DNA of 60,000 nt from Polytrichum commune (lineage: Eukaryota; Streptophyta; Polytrichopsida; Polytrichales; Polytrichaceae), in assembly GCA_950295325.1 (NCBI GenBank), contig OX485807.1, forward strand, positions 18,015,666-18,075,665. Direction: 5' to 3'. This document shows positions 11,301-22,746 of this stretch, in pieces. Numbering within the stretch: the first letter of the stretch is position 1; every line of letters begins with the position of its first letter. The notes under the pieces are model-generated. The model did no database searches. It worked only from the letters and a program-made list of their open reading frames with translations, and had not been told where the DNA came from. The translations under genes and the position numbers were made by a program.

Positions 11301-12831
11301 TGCTGTGCTTGCTGCAACTAAAGGGTCTTTCATTCCTCCAGCTAGCCCCATGCGAATGAGGGGGGAGCTGGGGTGGAAAGGATCTGCTGCAACTAGTGCG
11401 TTTCGACCAGCAGAGCCTCGTCGCACCCCAGACAGGCAAAATTCTAATGCAGAAAGCCTGGCTTCGGATGCAAACTTGAGTTTGGCTGGCAGTGTCCCAA
11501 AACAAGGTCGACCCCTTTTAGAATTTGATCTGAATGTGGCGGACGATCGAGTAATGGAAGACGTGGGAGCAGCTGCTACAACTTTGTCATCTCAAGGGTC
11601 AGTCCTAGGGATGTCCATGCAGAACCATTCCCTTCCATCGAGTTCGGTGTCCGGTATTACATATGTGAAACAGGATACTCCATCTTTGACTTTCTTGAAA
11701 CCAGAAAGTTCTAGTTCAGCTCATCCTCTCTCAAACGGTGGAAACGGAGCATCGCGGGTGAGCAATGGTCAAGGTCCTTGTAGCGGGGGCCAGGGAGTTG
11801 TGCGGGCAAACTTGGACCTGGATTTGAACCGCATGGATGACAGCGAGGAAAGCGGGCCAGCATTTCTAACCGATCTGCGAGCAGGTGTGGAAGGAGTGGG
11901 GTCATCAGCACGAAGTAACAACAGCACGACACAAGCACCTAGAAGGATGATGGATTTTGATCTGAACGACGGTCTTGAGGAGGCTGGAGTTGATGAGGCT
12001 GTCTTGCAATCTTTGCTAATTAGAAAACCACCACCAGGAAACAATTTAGGACCATCACCCATGGCAATGTCAGGGTTGAGGATGGGAGGGGAGACGATGA
12101 CATTGTCTCCATGGTACCCTGGGCCTACTAGTTCTTCCTTTCCTGCTATTTCCCTACCCTCTTTTCCATCTGGCAGAGCACCTGATTCTGGGTATCATCA
12201 TCCTGCAGGCCATTCGTTTCTGAATGGGAATGTTCCACTAACAAGGACAGGGAGCCCTTTGAATGTGGAGATTTACCGATCAGGACCTCAGGCTGGAGCT
12301 CCCCCCGCCATTGTTTACCCTCCTCCACAAGGAACATTTAGTGGCCCTCCAGCAGACAGAATGACATATAATGGTGGTGGTAATTTCATACCTTTTCCAG
12401 TTTTTGGAAATTCTTCAGGATACATATCCTCATCGGCCCCCTTCACAGCAACCTCTGGTCCATATGGCAATATAGCTGGAGCACTTCCATTTCCTGAGAA
12501 CACTTCTCAGTTGGGGAGTCCTGCAACAATGACAACATCTTATACAAGACCTGCCTATGTGATGGATGGGGGCCTTTCAGAGAACAATGGCGGGGCATGG
12601 TCTAGACCTTGTCTAGATTTGAATGCGGGTCCAGAGGCTGCTGACAACGAGAATGTGAGGGAGGATATGATGCATGTGAGATTACCACCACTTCCTCCAG
12701 GTCATGGTGGGGTGCCAGTTTTCACTAGCCTGCCTCCACCTGTAAAGAGAAAGGAACCAGAAGGAGGTTGGAATTTTCCAGCAGGTTTCTATCCAGGTGG
12801 AGGGGCTTATAGGCAACCAGCTTGGCGATAG
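5386..12831 (+). CDS. SUO: SUO-like BAH / TFIIS-N / GW protein, copy A (three exons)
   Basis: I place exons at 5386-5499, 6761-7138 and 7858-12831, with both introns phase 0 and GT..AG, giving about 1821 aa. The N-terminus MHGQQSEERQQQHMW matches the MHG..HMW start of Arabidopsis SUO. A BAH domain follows at about 40-160 (DCALF, NWLYRLADLELGKG, EAAPNEIFYSFHKD, SSFVCRRVYD, WWLTDRDY). Basic KRER patches lie at about 222-255. A TFIIS N-terminal/LW-type helical domain is at about 305-417 (LDEWLQEAHKGKVGD, GKSVNHLRSHKN). The rest is low-complexity Ser/Gly-rich, with GW at about 1336 and 1801 and five DLN motifs (about 1266, 1387, 1483 as LDLDLN, 1531, 1750). Known for the family: Arabidopsis SUO acts in miRNA-guided translational repression through GW motifs; BAH domains bind chromatin proteins. 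The molecular role here is inferred. The long third exon has no stop, so the copy looks intact. Confidence 0.88.
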
Positions 12832-13330
12832 TTTTATATTTACATCGGGTAATTTATGTGTGTACAGCTAATTTCATATAGCTTCCAGACTCCCAGCTTG
12901 AGCCTGTCAAGGAATTTTACTCACTAATGACATCGGCTGCAAGGTGCCTCTGATTGTTCAGTATTAGCACACTGAAGTGGAAGGATGATCATCTTTCCTG
13001 TAGCAGGAATTATCTCATCTTTGCCCCTTTTTAGTGAGGAGGATGTTAGGCCAGGATCCCGCTTGCAAGGTGATGCACATCCGTTGATGGGGGATGATGA
13101 GGTTGTAAACAATGAAGAGTGTTTGGGTTGACTGAGAGTAGGATATTCAAAATTCGATGAGACAAAGATGGCAAACACGGCTCTCCTTCACTTTGGTGGT
13201 TTGTCATGATTTTGGGTGCTCTCAACCTCCCTGCCCCGGAGAACAATTTGTTTATATCTGGCGGTCACAGCCTTGCAGGCAGTCATGAGATCTGTGTAAC
13301 TGTAATTGTTTAGGACAAAATTGTAGGATC
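12832..13330 (+). other. 3' untranslated / downstream region of SUO-like gene A
   Basis: The sequence after the TAG at 12829-12831 is nearly identical to the mirror arm for about 190 bases. A patch around 13040-13110 then has many differences, and near-identity resumes. The mirror copy has about 30 extra bases near 41010-41040. No polyadenylation site was identified with confidence. Confidence 0.45.
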
Positions 13331-13545
13331 GAAACTTTTTTCTTTATTTAATGTCACATCCAGCCTGTTTCAGGTCTTTGGCCGTGTACCTGACATCAAT
13401 TTGACTGCACACATGTGCTATCATGCTAGAACATTATGTGCAACTGGCACAAGAGCCTGACAAAACTTGGTCTACTTTATGTACTTTGTGCTCCATGATC
13501 ATGTATTGTGAGGTCCTTGGATTCCTTTTCTCAATCTTGGTTGGT

Positions 13546-15470
13546 GGACCATTTTGTCACTGGCAGTATGGTTGAGGTCGTGTCTTATTTGGGCTGGAGT
13601 ATCTATTGTGCAATTCTTCACTTGGAGGTAGTGGAGGCAACTTATGTGATTTATTGGATATTTCTATTGAACCACTGTTATGCAAAGTGTTCCTGAGATA
13701 ACTATTCTTGGTTGAAGGGTGTGGCTTCACTCCAGATGGCATTATCGGAGCACATACGGGTTAGTCCACTGCATTCACGCACATTGGGTTAACGCTAGGT
13801 TGTGATTTGTGTTGCTTTGTGGGAGGGTCCAGTGTCTGGGAAGGTTTTGGGCCTCCTGTGCTTGGACTTGCATCTAGGGCAAATCGGTTAAACCTTCACA
13901 CCAGATTTATGACTTTTTCAAGTGATTCATTTGATTTGTAGTCTCGGTGAAGAGAAGGCAAGGCTTTTGGAATATCAAGTTTGCAGTTGTATTACAATTC
14001 GAATACCATTGAATCCAACTTACTGGCCGCTTTGCACTAGATAGGTTCAGAGCACGAAGGTTGAGACTCAGCTTGAAAAGAGGAGCCTTCTTGTTGGCTT
14101 TTTACTAACACTTGTTTACTCAAGTCCTCTCTAGACTTGAGCTTACTACTTTGAGGGCCATGTAGGACTCCCCTCCCCGAACATCTACCTTACAGTGTGA
14201 AAGATGGTGAAAGACATCATTCTCTTGGAGACAGAATTATCTTGGGACACCTGGTCAAATTTTGAGCATCATTTTTCTCGCGTTCAAACAAGCACAAAAC
14301 ATAGTGTGAGGTGAAGAGATATGATTGAAATATTATGATTTGGGAGACCATAACCGTCTGCTCATTCAAGGGGAAAGCACCTCCAGCAGCTTCCCTATGC
14401 TTTTCTATCCACGTAGAGAACATTCAATCCATGACATCTGCTTTCTTCCCATTAGTAGATCTGTCTCCAGTTATGGTCCGAAAAATGAGTTGATGCTCCA
14501 TAAATGAGCTGAGTAGGTGAAACTATGGCTCCTACCGCAACTTGCTATCCACTCTCCATTTGCCCAGGTTGTGTAGTTTATTAACATGAACTAGCAATCT
14601 ATCCATGCTTCCTTCCATCCATCCATCCATCTATGTAAGGGATTGCCCAATAGCAATGTCTCAAGATGTTTCCCTCAACCCTTAACGGCACCACAATATG
14701 TTCTATGGCCTACACACCAGTTTAAACTAGCTCCCAACAAGTAACAAAGTCAAATTTTACTTGGTCTATGATTTTCATGATATTGAAGATAATAACCTAC
14801 TATCAAAAAGTTTGAACATGGGCATATGCAACAATGGCCACAAGAGAGGTATGTGTGGTATGTATTTGAATTTAAGCCACTAATAAGCGCCTGAATCGGT
14901 GCTCGAATCTCTGTATGCTCATATTGAAACAATGCAATTGATAAATGTGGCAATTGCAGGTGGGGTCAATTTTGACATGTTCAACCATGAATAACAATAA
15001 GTAACCGTAAACACCTCTATACGACGTCTTTGAAGCCCATAATGGATCTCTTGGATTTTTTAGGGCTTTATTTCTTTGTTGGAGAATGTGGAGTGCCACG
15101 TGCAACTTCTCCAATTATGAGGTTGCACATCATGCTTTGGTGGAGTACAAATGTTAAACCGACCTTACCTAAACCCACAAACAACCTAAACCTAACACAA
15201 CTGTGATGCCTATTTTGACCAAAAAAATCTTCCTTCAAACATTGCCATGTGTCATGTGCGCATTTGCTAAGACCATTTGAATATAATGTGGAAGTTACAT
15301 TCTGACACTAGTTAAGATGAAATAGAGCAGCCTCTACAAAAGTGTACCACTGTCATACATTTGACGCCCCCAAATGTATGACTGGGTTCAGTGTTGTTTC
15401 TAAGTGAACGCACCTTAAATCCAGGCATAATTATGTCGACGAAATTAAGAGTTGCAGAGGGATTTGAAGC
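13546..15470. other. spacer DNA, no gene seen
   Basis: Just past the end of the left arm. No reading frame longer than about 80 codons and no recognisable protein fragment. A small TCCA run lies near 14610. I saw no mirror similarity to 38.8-40.6 kb beyond the arm boundary. Confidence 0.5.
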
Positions 15471-15686
15471 AATTGAGAACCGACTGCTAGTTACAGATGT
15501 ACTGTACTGGTTTAGTATGAGGGACAGCTGCTTCATATTCGGGACTTCAGGAGAATTACCGATCATTGCAGAGGAATTTAGAGAATATACATCAAATTCA
15601 ATAAAGAAAACCTGAAAGATGTCAACAGTTAACTTGGAAACACTAGCATCTCAACTAATTATGCCCAAAATGCTCCCCAGACACTG
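15471..15686 (+). mobile_element. AACCGGTT-family MITE, copy A
   Basis: A diverged copy of the family best seen at 26295-26518. The same order of words is visible: gaaccg..ctagttacagatg, gaattaccgatcatt, gaggaattta, gaatata, aacact, tctcaac, atgcccaaaa, ctcccc, cactg. Imperfect 9-bp flanking duplications are present (atttgaagc before, attcgaagc after). Most AACCGGTT sites have mutated, so this is an older insertion. Confidence 0.7.
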
Positions 15687-15889
15687 ATTCGAAGCTCTGA
15701 TCTCATCCTCTCCACGTTTTTCAAGGGGAAAGAATCATGGATGAGTGTGCGTGCTTGGGAGTTTAATTTGTAGCCCTTGAGGATCATTGGCAGCGATTTT
15801 GGAAGCAATTTGGACGAGGGGGAGGTCGGAGGCCTGAGTGGAGACATTGTGTTGTGTGGTTTAGGTACAAGGAAGGGTTGCATAATATT

Positions 15890-16480
15890 ATACTATTATG
15901 ATATTATATATAATATTGTAATATTATAAGTTTTGGAGTTATGGACGGTAGCTAGGCTCAACTCATGGTTTATACGTTTATTTTTTGAGAAGGTTAAGGG
16001 TTTATGAGAAATCTCCAGTTTCAGGATCGCGTTGTCCACTAAACTAAATAGTCTTATTTGTGTGGGTGGAAAATTAGCGTGGAAATAGTTAGCGTGGGGC
16101 CACACTAATTTTCTAGTCGAGGTGGAATTGACATGGGTCCAAGACTCTGGGTCTTTTTCTAAGTCTTTATGAAAACTTCCAACCAACACATTGAATAATA
16201 TTATTATAGGATGAATGGCCCACACTAATTTTCTACTAACGTGAGCATGGGTGGAAAAATCAATGTGGCCCACATTAATTCTCATTATAAGAAATAGCGT
16301 AGGCTTTAAAAAATTATTGCGGCCCACAATAATAGGACTATCTAGTGGAGTTATTGTTGTGATAAATAAACAAACATATAGATAGATAGATAGATAAATA
16401 GGTATGCCCACTTCATGGGTAGGCAAAGTGTAAATGAAAAGTCTCCTTGCCCGCATGCTACCTCCACCTTTTGGTGAAGG
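15890..16480. repeat. AT-rich tract and 'gtggcccacaatta' dispersed repeat
   Basis: 15893-15925 is a run of tattat words. From about 16070 to 16345 short phrases such as gtggggccacactaatttt, ggcccacactaattttct, ggcccacattaattct and ggcccacaataat recur in both orientations. Similar phrases occur at 58750-58850 and 59380-59420. Probably the remains of an inverted-repeat element. A GATA run lies near 16380. Exact limits are uncertain. Confidence 0.45.
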
Positions 16481-16689
16481 GTTCATTGTAGCAACATAGG
16501 CCGGGAGCCAACAAGTTTGGTGGTGATTATATTACAACACATTCTAGACAAGAATACCATATGGTACTATTGTGTTGTTCCATCCACAAGAGAGAGTGAG
16601 ATGAACGAGGAATAGAGAGAAGGACGCATATTAACTGTTCTATAAGCTATCATAGATTTCCAATAAAAGGATTTTGTAGTCCCCATCAT

Positions 16690-17130
16690 CTGTAGGTTCG
16701 ATGATCCAATGCCATCTATGAACAACATTTTCAAAACTAGTACTAGTTGGAATTTGGATCTAGACGACTCATGTTTCTTTGAAGTTGGTGAGCTTGAGAA
16801 TTGAAGAGTCCAGCTTCATGGAGATGTATATGAACAAGGTCAAAGACATCATGGAACAACTTGAAGCCATAGGAGTAATAATCCCTCAAGAGAAGACAAC
16901 AACATCGCCAAGGATATATGAATTACCATTGAGGTCGGTGTGCCTCATAACAATCACCAACCAAAATGGCTTGTCTTCAGAAGGCGCTTGGCTTCAGTTT
17001 TTCATTTGCATCAGAAAGTCGGCGAGTTTGAGATGGAAATCTTGGACTAAGTCTATACAAGGTCCAATCGTGCACATGCTTAGTCTGGTGACAATTGTGG
17101 TCAAACTTGTCACATATGGTTAGTTGCAAC
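16690..17130 (+). pseudogene. Ty1/copia-type gag fragment
   Basis: The + strand frame from about 16779 reads VSLRIEESSFMEMYMNKVKD, then IMEQLEAIGVIIPQE. A later piece contains SITNQNGL-like and LLHEE-like remnants after frame slips. The string 'Met-x-x-Tyr-x-x-Lys-(V/I)-K-(D/E)-(I/L)-x-x-(Q)-L-x-x-x-(G)' is characteristic of the gag (UBN2-type) region of plant copia retrotransposons. No integrase, RT or LTR pair was found nearby, so only a broken piece remains. Confidence 0.6.
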
Positions 17131-17950
17131 ATGAATAACATGAATAAGATAAATTCCAATAACAAATCAACGTAGGATCCTTTGCGGGTATTGATTGACA
17201 TTGATGATTGGATATATCGCTAGGTGCTATTTGAGCTTGCATGGTGTTACTCTTGGGGGGTCAACTCTCCATACCACATATGAACTAACGTGATTATAAG
17301 AAGGGGTTTTTATTTTCCCACTTAACTACCTTTTCAGATGTTAGTTCCACATGGCATACCTGAAGCAATTTGATACCACAATCTCCAAAAATCCATTAGA
17401 CAATCTCGCTTGTACAATGTAGTTGAAGTTTTTTTGTTAGGCTTCAAACTAACCCAAGGAAACAACCTAGGGAACTAGGTCTCAAGGAAGATTGAGCTAG
17501 CGTCTATAAGGACTAATGTCACATTGGGTTAAGGATTCTAATGACAATCAAGGTCTTTGACTCCTTCATTTCTTCTTTATTAAATATAATCTCCACTCTC
17601 ATGGTTCATTATGCTTTCTTAGTTGTGTGTGATTTAGTCCTATGTGTATGTGGGCTTCTATCACTCTAATTCTAGCCTCTAAATTGGTCGTGAAGTTGAA
17701 AAACTTGGCAAGTAGTCAATGACTCATAGTCAGGACAATGTCCGGGGTAATGTCTTTTGAGTAACCACATCGTCTTTAATTGCCATATATTATGTTCACA
17801 ATAATTTCAAATTTAGTTCATTTGAATCAACTTACAATCATCATGCCAATCTTCACAACTATAATCACCACCTTCATCTTCGGTGGACCTGACAACTTAT
17901 CTCAAGATTCAACCACATAGGTTAACTTAACAACAACACATCATCAAGAT
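17131..17950. other. spacer DNA, no gene seen
   Basis: AT-rich, with stops in all frames and no recognised repeat or protein fragment. Some of it may be the decayed remainder of the copia element upstream. Confidence 0.4.
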
Positions 17951-17959
17951 AGGCTAAAT

Positions 17960-18836
17960 CCTTTGTTTATATGTTCTTAGTCTATCTTGTGCACACAAAT
18001 AATTTTCATTATTTATCCACTTACTTCGGTAAAGTAAAGTCTTTCTCCTTTCAAGGTAATGTCCTTTGCAACATATAGCCTGCACAAAATAACCTTAGGC
18101 TATGTCACTATTGCATATAGCCTCTGGCTTTACCCGACAAGGTGCAGTGGACCTAACTCGGCTATACTCTTCAGAATCTACCATAAGGTAATGTCTTCCA
18201 TTCACTTGCCTATCTCCTACCATGGTGTTTACCACAAGGTAACGTTTTATTCATTTATCTTACTCTTAGTCTCTATCACGGCTATGGCCTATCAGTCTCA
18301 TTTAGTCGCGATCTTGCCTATCTCACGCCTTTGATTCGTTACCCTATGGGTCGTGCCTTTTACTATCCTGATTCACTTTCAATTAAGCCTCGGCTTTAGC
18401 TTATCAAACTCACTTGGTCATCGTTGTGCCCATCGTAGGCCTCTTAGTCTTTACCTCTCTTGGTGAACTCTCAACCAAGTCTCGGCTATAGCCTTCCTCT
18501 TTCACGGCTCATGACTATGCCCATCCCAAGCCCTCTTAGTTGATTCACTTTCTCTTAGGCTATTTGCTTTCTTTGAACCTTATCAACTCCTAATCTTCAA
18601 TTACGCAACCCATTTGCTCCTATTCATACATGCTATCGCCTTTCCTAAGGTTCTCAATCTTTCTCTTTCTCTGTTTCACTTGGCTATTGACCTTTACCCC
18701 TATGTGGGTATCACTTATTTCTTGACCTCCTATTGGTCATGCCCCTATTCAAATTTCATAAGGTTATTGCCTTTATTTCGGCAGTTAGTCATCACCTCCT
18801 CGCATGCTGGGTGAAAAAACTTACTTGCTTATGGCC

Positions 18837-18885
<49 letters not shown>

Positions 18886-19620
18886 ACTTATGGCTCTTTG
18901 TCGGTTGACACTCTCTCAATCCTCTAAGATTTATTGCTCTTTGCTCTAGCAAGTTACCCTTACTTCTCCTCATAAGTTGAGTAGTTAGCTTTATACTTAT
19001 TGCCTCGTACATTCTTACATGTAGTCGCTCTCAATAGCTCTTTCAGTCACTACATTCTTCCATATTAGGCCTCAACATACATTGCTTCTTCTATCTCATC
19101 TTTAGTCTTTCTCTCATTCAACCTATCGCCAATTACTTGTTCACTTATGCTTAACTCAAATTCTCACAATCTTTCTTCAACTCACTGTTAACTTTATCTC
19201 CGTCATCACTCATAATTTAATGGTTCTTAGGTCATAAACTTATTGACCTTTCTCTCGGTCATAAACTTGTCGAAGTTGCCCTCTTTCTCTTGGTGATCCT
19301 CTTCTCACAAGGCTATCACCTATAATTAATTTGCTCATCCTCACTATAATTTTATCTGCTTTCAACTGGGTCACTCGTTTTTACCCTAGTAGATTATTTG
19401 CTTGAATGCACACTTTGCTCATTGCCATCTCTCACATCAGTTTCACCTCTCGACTAACTTTAAACTTCAGACTTTGAATCAAGATCGTATATCTCATACT
19501 CCACAAAACTTACTCACAAAACATCATTAGCTTGTTTCAAGAATCTAAACCACATGGTTCAAGTTTACTGCCTTCTTGGCATTCGTTAGCCTATGGCTTA
19601 GATTGTTCAATTTCAGGGTG
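17960..19620. repeat. degenerate pyrimidine-rich array with 'ggctat(a/g)gcc' phrases
   Basis: Across about 1.6 kb, short phrases recur with variation: ggctatgtcac, atatagcctctggc, cggctatactc, cggctatggcctatc, cggctttagcttatc, cggctatagccttcc, taggctatttgc, ggctattgacc. Also recurring are aaggtaatgtc/aaggtaacg (18052, 18183, 18235) and ggtcataaact-tattgacc. Many are small imperfect palindromes separated by C/T-rich text. No frame gives a known protein. It looks like an old tandem array with a unit of a few tens of bases, now heavily mutated. Confidence 0.45.
18841..18882. repeat. (CT)21 microsatellite
   Basis: An uninterrupted CT dinucleotide run inside the pyrimidine-rich array. Confidence 0.95.
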
Positions 19621-20600
19621 TAATTTTCCCACAACTCTATCCCAATGCTACATATTTTAGAATGTATTTTGTAACTTCATTGTTGTTGACGGTGGACGCA
19701 CATAAAACAATGGATAATTCTATCTTATAGAAGCTATAGCCTTAGTTGAAGGTGTATTTAAAGAAATATCTCAATATTAGAAACTAACATTAAGGGTCTC
19801 TGTATTTTGAATAAGCTTCAATCCAAATTGACAGTGGACAGTGGCCTTGATTTATGGTGGGCTTATTATGTCATGTGGACTAGTGCAAAGTGGGTGGTTG
19901 AATCAATCATTTTGTAATGGATCACCTGACCTTTGTTCGTATACATTTAATATAATCGCAAAGTGAATTTTAACACTGTACATCAAATTCCATGCACAAC
20001 ATCATAGATATCAAGCCATTGCATGCATATGTGAAGTGGCAACAAGCACGAGTGAGTGTAGTGATTGCTATTGCTTTGTACACAACAAGCGCACAACTTG
20101 AATCACATGTGCACATGACTATTTATGAAGGGTGTTCATTTTCTTCATCACACCCAACTACATGTGTTTTCCACTATAATATCACATTCTACCTCACACT
20201 ATGCACATGCCTACGTTGACTAAGAGGAATCAAATGAGGTGTGTGAATTTGAACACTTGTATAGAAATTGGAATCCATGCTCTGTTTCATTTTAGCTTAA
20301 TGTCGTTAAGCTCATAACGTAATTGCTAATCCAAATAAATGATTGGATAGTTTGTCCGGGTTAGGTAAGGGTCCGCAATGCTCAAAGCATCCACCATAAA
20401 TGCTTACACCTATGACCCCTAGTCCTACTTCAAAAATATGATATGATTGGTGAAAACCAAAGTCTGACACAAAATGACTTTACGCTAGATCCTGATTTCC
20501 TAAGTTCCAATATCCTACATGGGAGCAAATAAGCTTAGACGTGTTTTGTTGATACGGAATTAAGTGGAGATCGGTTTCATAGTGTAAACGAAAAGTGACA
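19621..20600. other. spacer DNA, no gene seen
   Basis: AT-rich, with no recognisable protein fragment or clear repeat boundary. The longest frame (about 75 codons near 20 kb) looks random. Confidence 0.4.
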
Positions 20601-20985
20601 ACCACTATAGATGAAATCTATTATACAACCCGTCAAACAACCCACAAACCACCTTCTTGGGTACATAATTCATCCATGAATACCCATTGCATGGATGAAA
20701 TCGTGGATTCGCATCCAAGGAAGGCCATCCACCAACAACAAGCCACCCCGTTGCATATTGTAAATCATGGATGAAATCCTGTTCACTGGATGCATTTTCA
20801 CCCAAGGATGAAACCTAATTATATACACTATATGACATTTTGTTGTCAGGCAGGCAGTTTTGATATATATATATATGCATCAGCAGCCAACCGCCCCCGG
20901 CCCTTGCATGTGTAACTTATGGATGAAACACCCATCACATGGATGATTTCACATCCATGGATGAAAATGTGTCCAAATTATGTGC
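20600..20985. repeat. 'catggatgaa' inverted-repeat cluster beside PKS gene 1
   Basis: The word catggatga or its complement tcatccatg occurs repeatedly (about 20670, 20692, 20767, 20918, 20939, 20956), including the palindrome tcatccatggatga-like text near 20950. The two ends are loosely inverted: ttgggtacataattcatcc near 20657 against the reverse complement of the text at 20955-20990, which reads gggcacataatttgg..tcatcc. It is probably a short foldback element inserted just beyond the 3' end of the PKS gene, at the point where similarity to the other PKS copy stops. Confidence 0.45.
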
Positions 20986-21094
20986 CCAGAAATGCCGCGG
21001 AACAATGTGGAAGAATATTCCATTGCCTTTGTGGAGTAATAAGCAAGCTCCACAGTTCCCTTGTGCTTGTGCTGCTTGTCCACTTGGCTTGAGC

Positions 21095-22746
21095 TTACTG
21101 CACGAGAGGCAGGCTCTTCAACACACAGCACTCCATGGTGAGCCCGGGGCCGATGCCGATGAGCAGCCCATAATCCTTGCCCTCGCCGGTGTTGGCAGAT
21201 CCTGCTTTGATCGACCTGTTGCGCACCTCATCCAACACGAACAACACGCACGCGCTGGCCATGTTGCCATAGTTGCGAAGAATCTCTCTGCTGGCTCCCA
21301 GCTTCTCGGGTGTGAGGCTGAGCTGGGTTTCGATCTGGTTCAGGATGGCCACGCCGCCCGGGTGAACTGCCCAGAACAGTTCGTTGCACTCCTTGCCTTC
21401 GGCTGCGGCTCGGGCGTCTGTCACGAACTCCTCGATGCTCTTGGACACCAGTTTTGGGATCTCGGGCCTCAAATGGTAGTACATGCCGGCTTCCATGAAG
21501 TGGCCGTCGATGGCTCCCTCGCTGTCGGGCACTACCATCTCGCCACTCCATTCGAACTCGTACAAGGGGCGCTCCACGTTGGGGATGGGATCGGCGCCCA
21601 CGATGACAGCGGCGGCGCCATCGCCGAATAGACCCTGACCCACCAGTCCGTCCAAATACTCTTCGTTGGGCGCTCGGAAGAAGCTGGCGGTGATTTCGCT
21701 GCACGCCACCAAGACGCGGGCGCCGCGATTGTTCTCGGCCAAGTCCTTGGCCACTCGCAGCGCCGCGGCGCCGCCCCAACACCCCGTCTGGTACATCATG
21801 ACGCGACGCACTTTGGGAGAAAGGCCGAGCGACTTGGCGACGAGCAGGTCGACGCCGGGCATGTTGATGACGCTGGTGGTGGCGAAGACGATGTGCGTGA
21901 TGTCGGACACACTGCGGCCCCATTCCTTGATGGCCTTCTCTGCGGCCTCCTTGGCCAGCTTGGGCACCCACTCCATCACAATGTCGTGGCGTGCGCTCAT
22001 GGAGTTGTCCATGTACGATGCCAACGATGGAGTTTCCTCGAGCAGCTCCCGTCGCACCACCATGTGGCGCTTGTCCACTTGCATCTTGTCACCTGGAATT
22101 ACATTGAAGCATATATCATGTTAATTATTTGTAGGCAGTCAACAGCAACAATTCAAGATCGTGGAGGATTACCGAGTTTGTTAATTCGGATCCATGGTGA
22201 TTGGTCATGAGGATAGCCTTGCCTTCTTCGTACAGATCATGTAATAAGAATTTGATCATGTATTTCTACAGCTGGTTAAACCGGGCTAGGTGATTTTTTC
22301 AAGAATTGAATCAAGCGCCCGTGAAGCGATGGTCAATAGCCACAGAGAGTTGTTTTAATTCGACCATGGAGATGTCAACTTGATAAACCATCCCCGCCTA
22401 ATTTCCTGCTTTGAATTATCATTGATGATTCCTGAAGCTCATGGCACTAGGTTGTATTCGCTGATGATTAATCCTACGAGACACAATATTGTTTCCATGG
22501 CAGGCAGGCTACGCATACTAACCAAATATGGAGATGATGGATATTATTAGGGTGAGACTCACAGATGCGCTTGAACTTGGCCTTCAACTCCGTCTTGTGG
22601 TTGCAGTTGGTGACGTCGAAGTAGTAATCGGCATACGTGCTCTGCTCATGCACAAAGGGTGGCACGGCTGTTCCAATGGCCATCACGGTGGCTGGCCCCT
22701 CCGCCGCCAACTGCCTCCTGCTCTTCACACCATTGGTGGCGGCCAT
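21095..22746 (-). CDS. type III polyketide synthase (chalcone synthase superfamily), copy 1
   Basis: Exon 1 is 22746-22563 and exon 2 is 22092-21095 on the - strand. The 470-bp GT..AG intron splits a Cys codon (T|GT), the conserved plant CHS intron position, giving 393 aa. Starter and extender CoA condensation is the family reaction. The catalytic triad is intact: Cys166, His305, Asn338 (alfalfa CHS2 numbers plus 2), with gatekeeper Phe217 in LFGDGA and loop GIGPG at 374-378. Cavity residues differ from true chalcone synthases: Ser198 and Phe199 where CHS has Val196 and Thr197, Tyr267 for Phe265, Ala340 for Ser338, Trp167 after the catalytic Cys, and GIGPG instead of GFGPG. It therefore probably makes something other than naringenin chalcone. 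An in-frame ATG 63 codons upstream (22935) could give a longer N-terminus. The first eight residues (MAATNGVK) differ from copy 2. Confidence 0.93.

Larger units (their letters stand above)
2909..13545. repeat. left arm of a large inverted duplication
   Basis: From the junction gctggtacc at 2909 to about 13541-13545, this segment is the reverse complement of 40661-51453, with indels. It holds an upstream intergenic stretch, the 5' leader, the whole SUO-like gene and its 3' region. Similarity stops abruptly at both ends: at 2909 it meets a purine run next to the LINE remnant, and at 13545 it passes into unrelated DNA. Identity is patchy. Some kilobase-size tracts are almost identical while others are clearly diverged, as described under findings. 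Confidence 0.93.

Noticed and set aside
16069-16345. Possible regulatory palindromes in the 'gtggcccaca' text
   Set aside because: The same phrases occur at other places far from genes (58.8 and 59.4 kb), which fits a dispersed repeat better than a regulatory site.
20939-21631. 230-codon frame antisense to PKS copy 1 (and similar frames at 31190-31672 and 31707-32249)
   Set aside because: These are shadows of the GC-rich PKS exon 2 on the opposite strand. They have no independent similarity, and the sense frame has the full catalytic set.
22474-22562. Translation running past Cys62 into the intron of PKS copy 1
   Set aside because: The continuation has no similarity to PKSs, while a GT donor at 22562 and an AG acceptor at 22093 restore the family sequence exactly.
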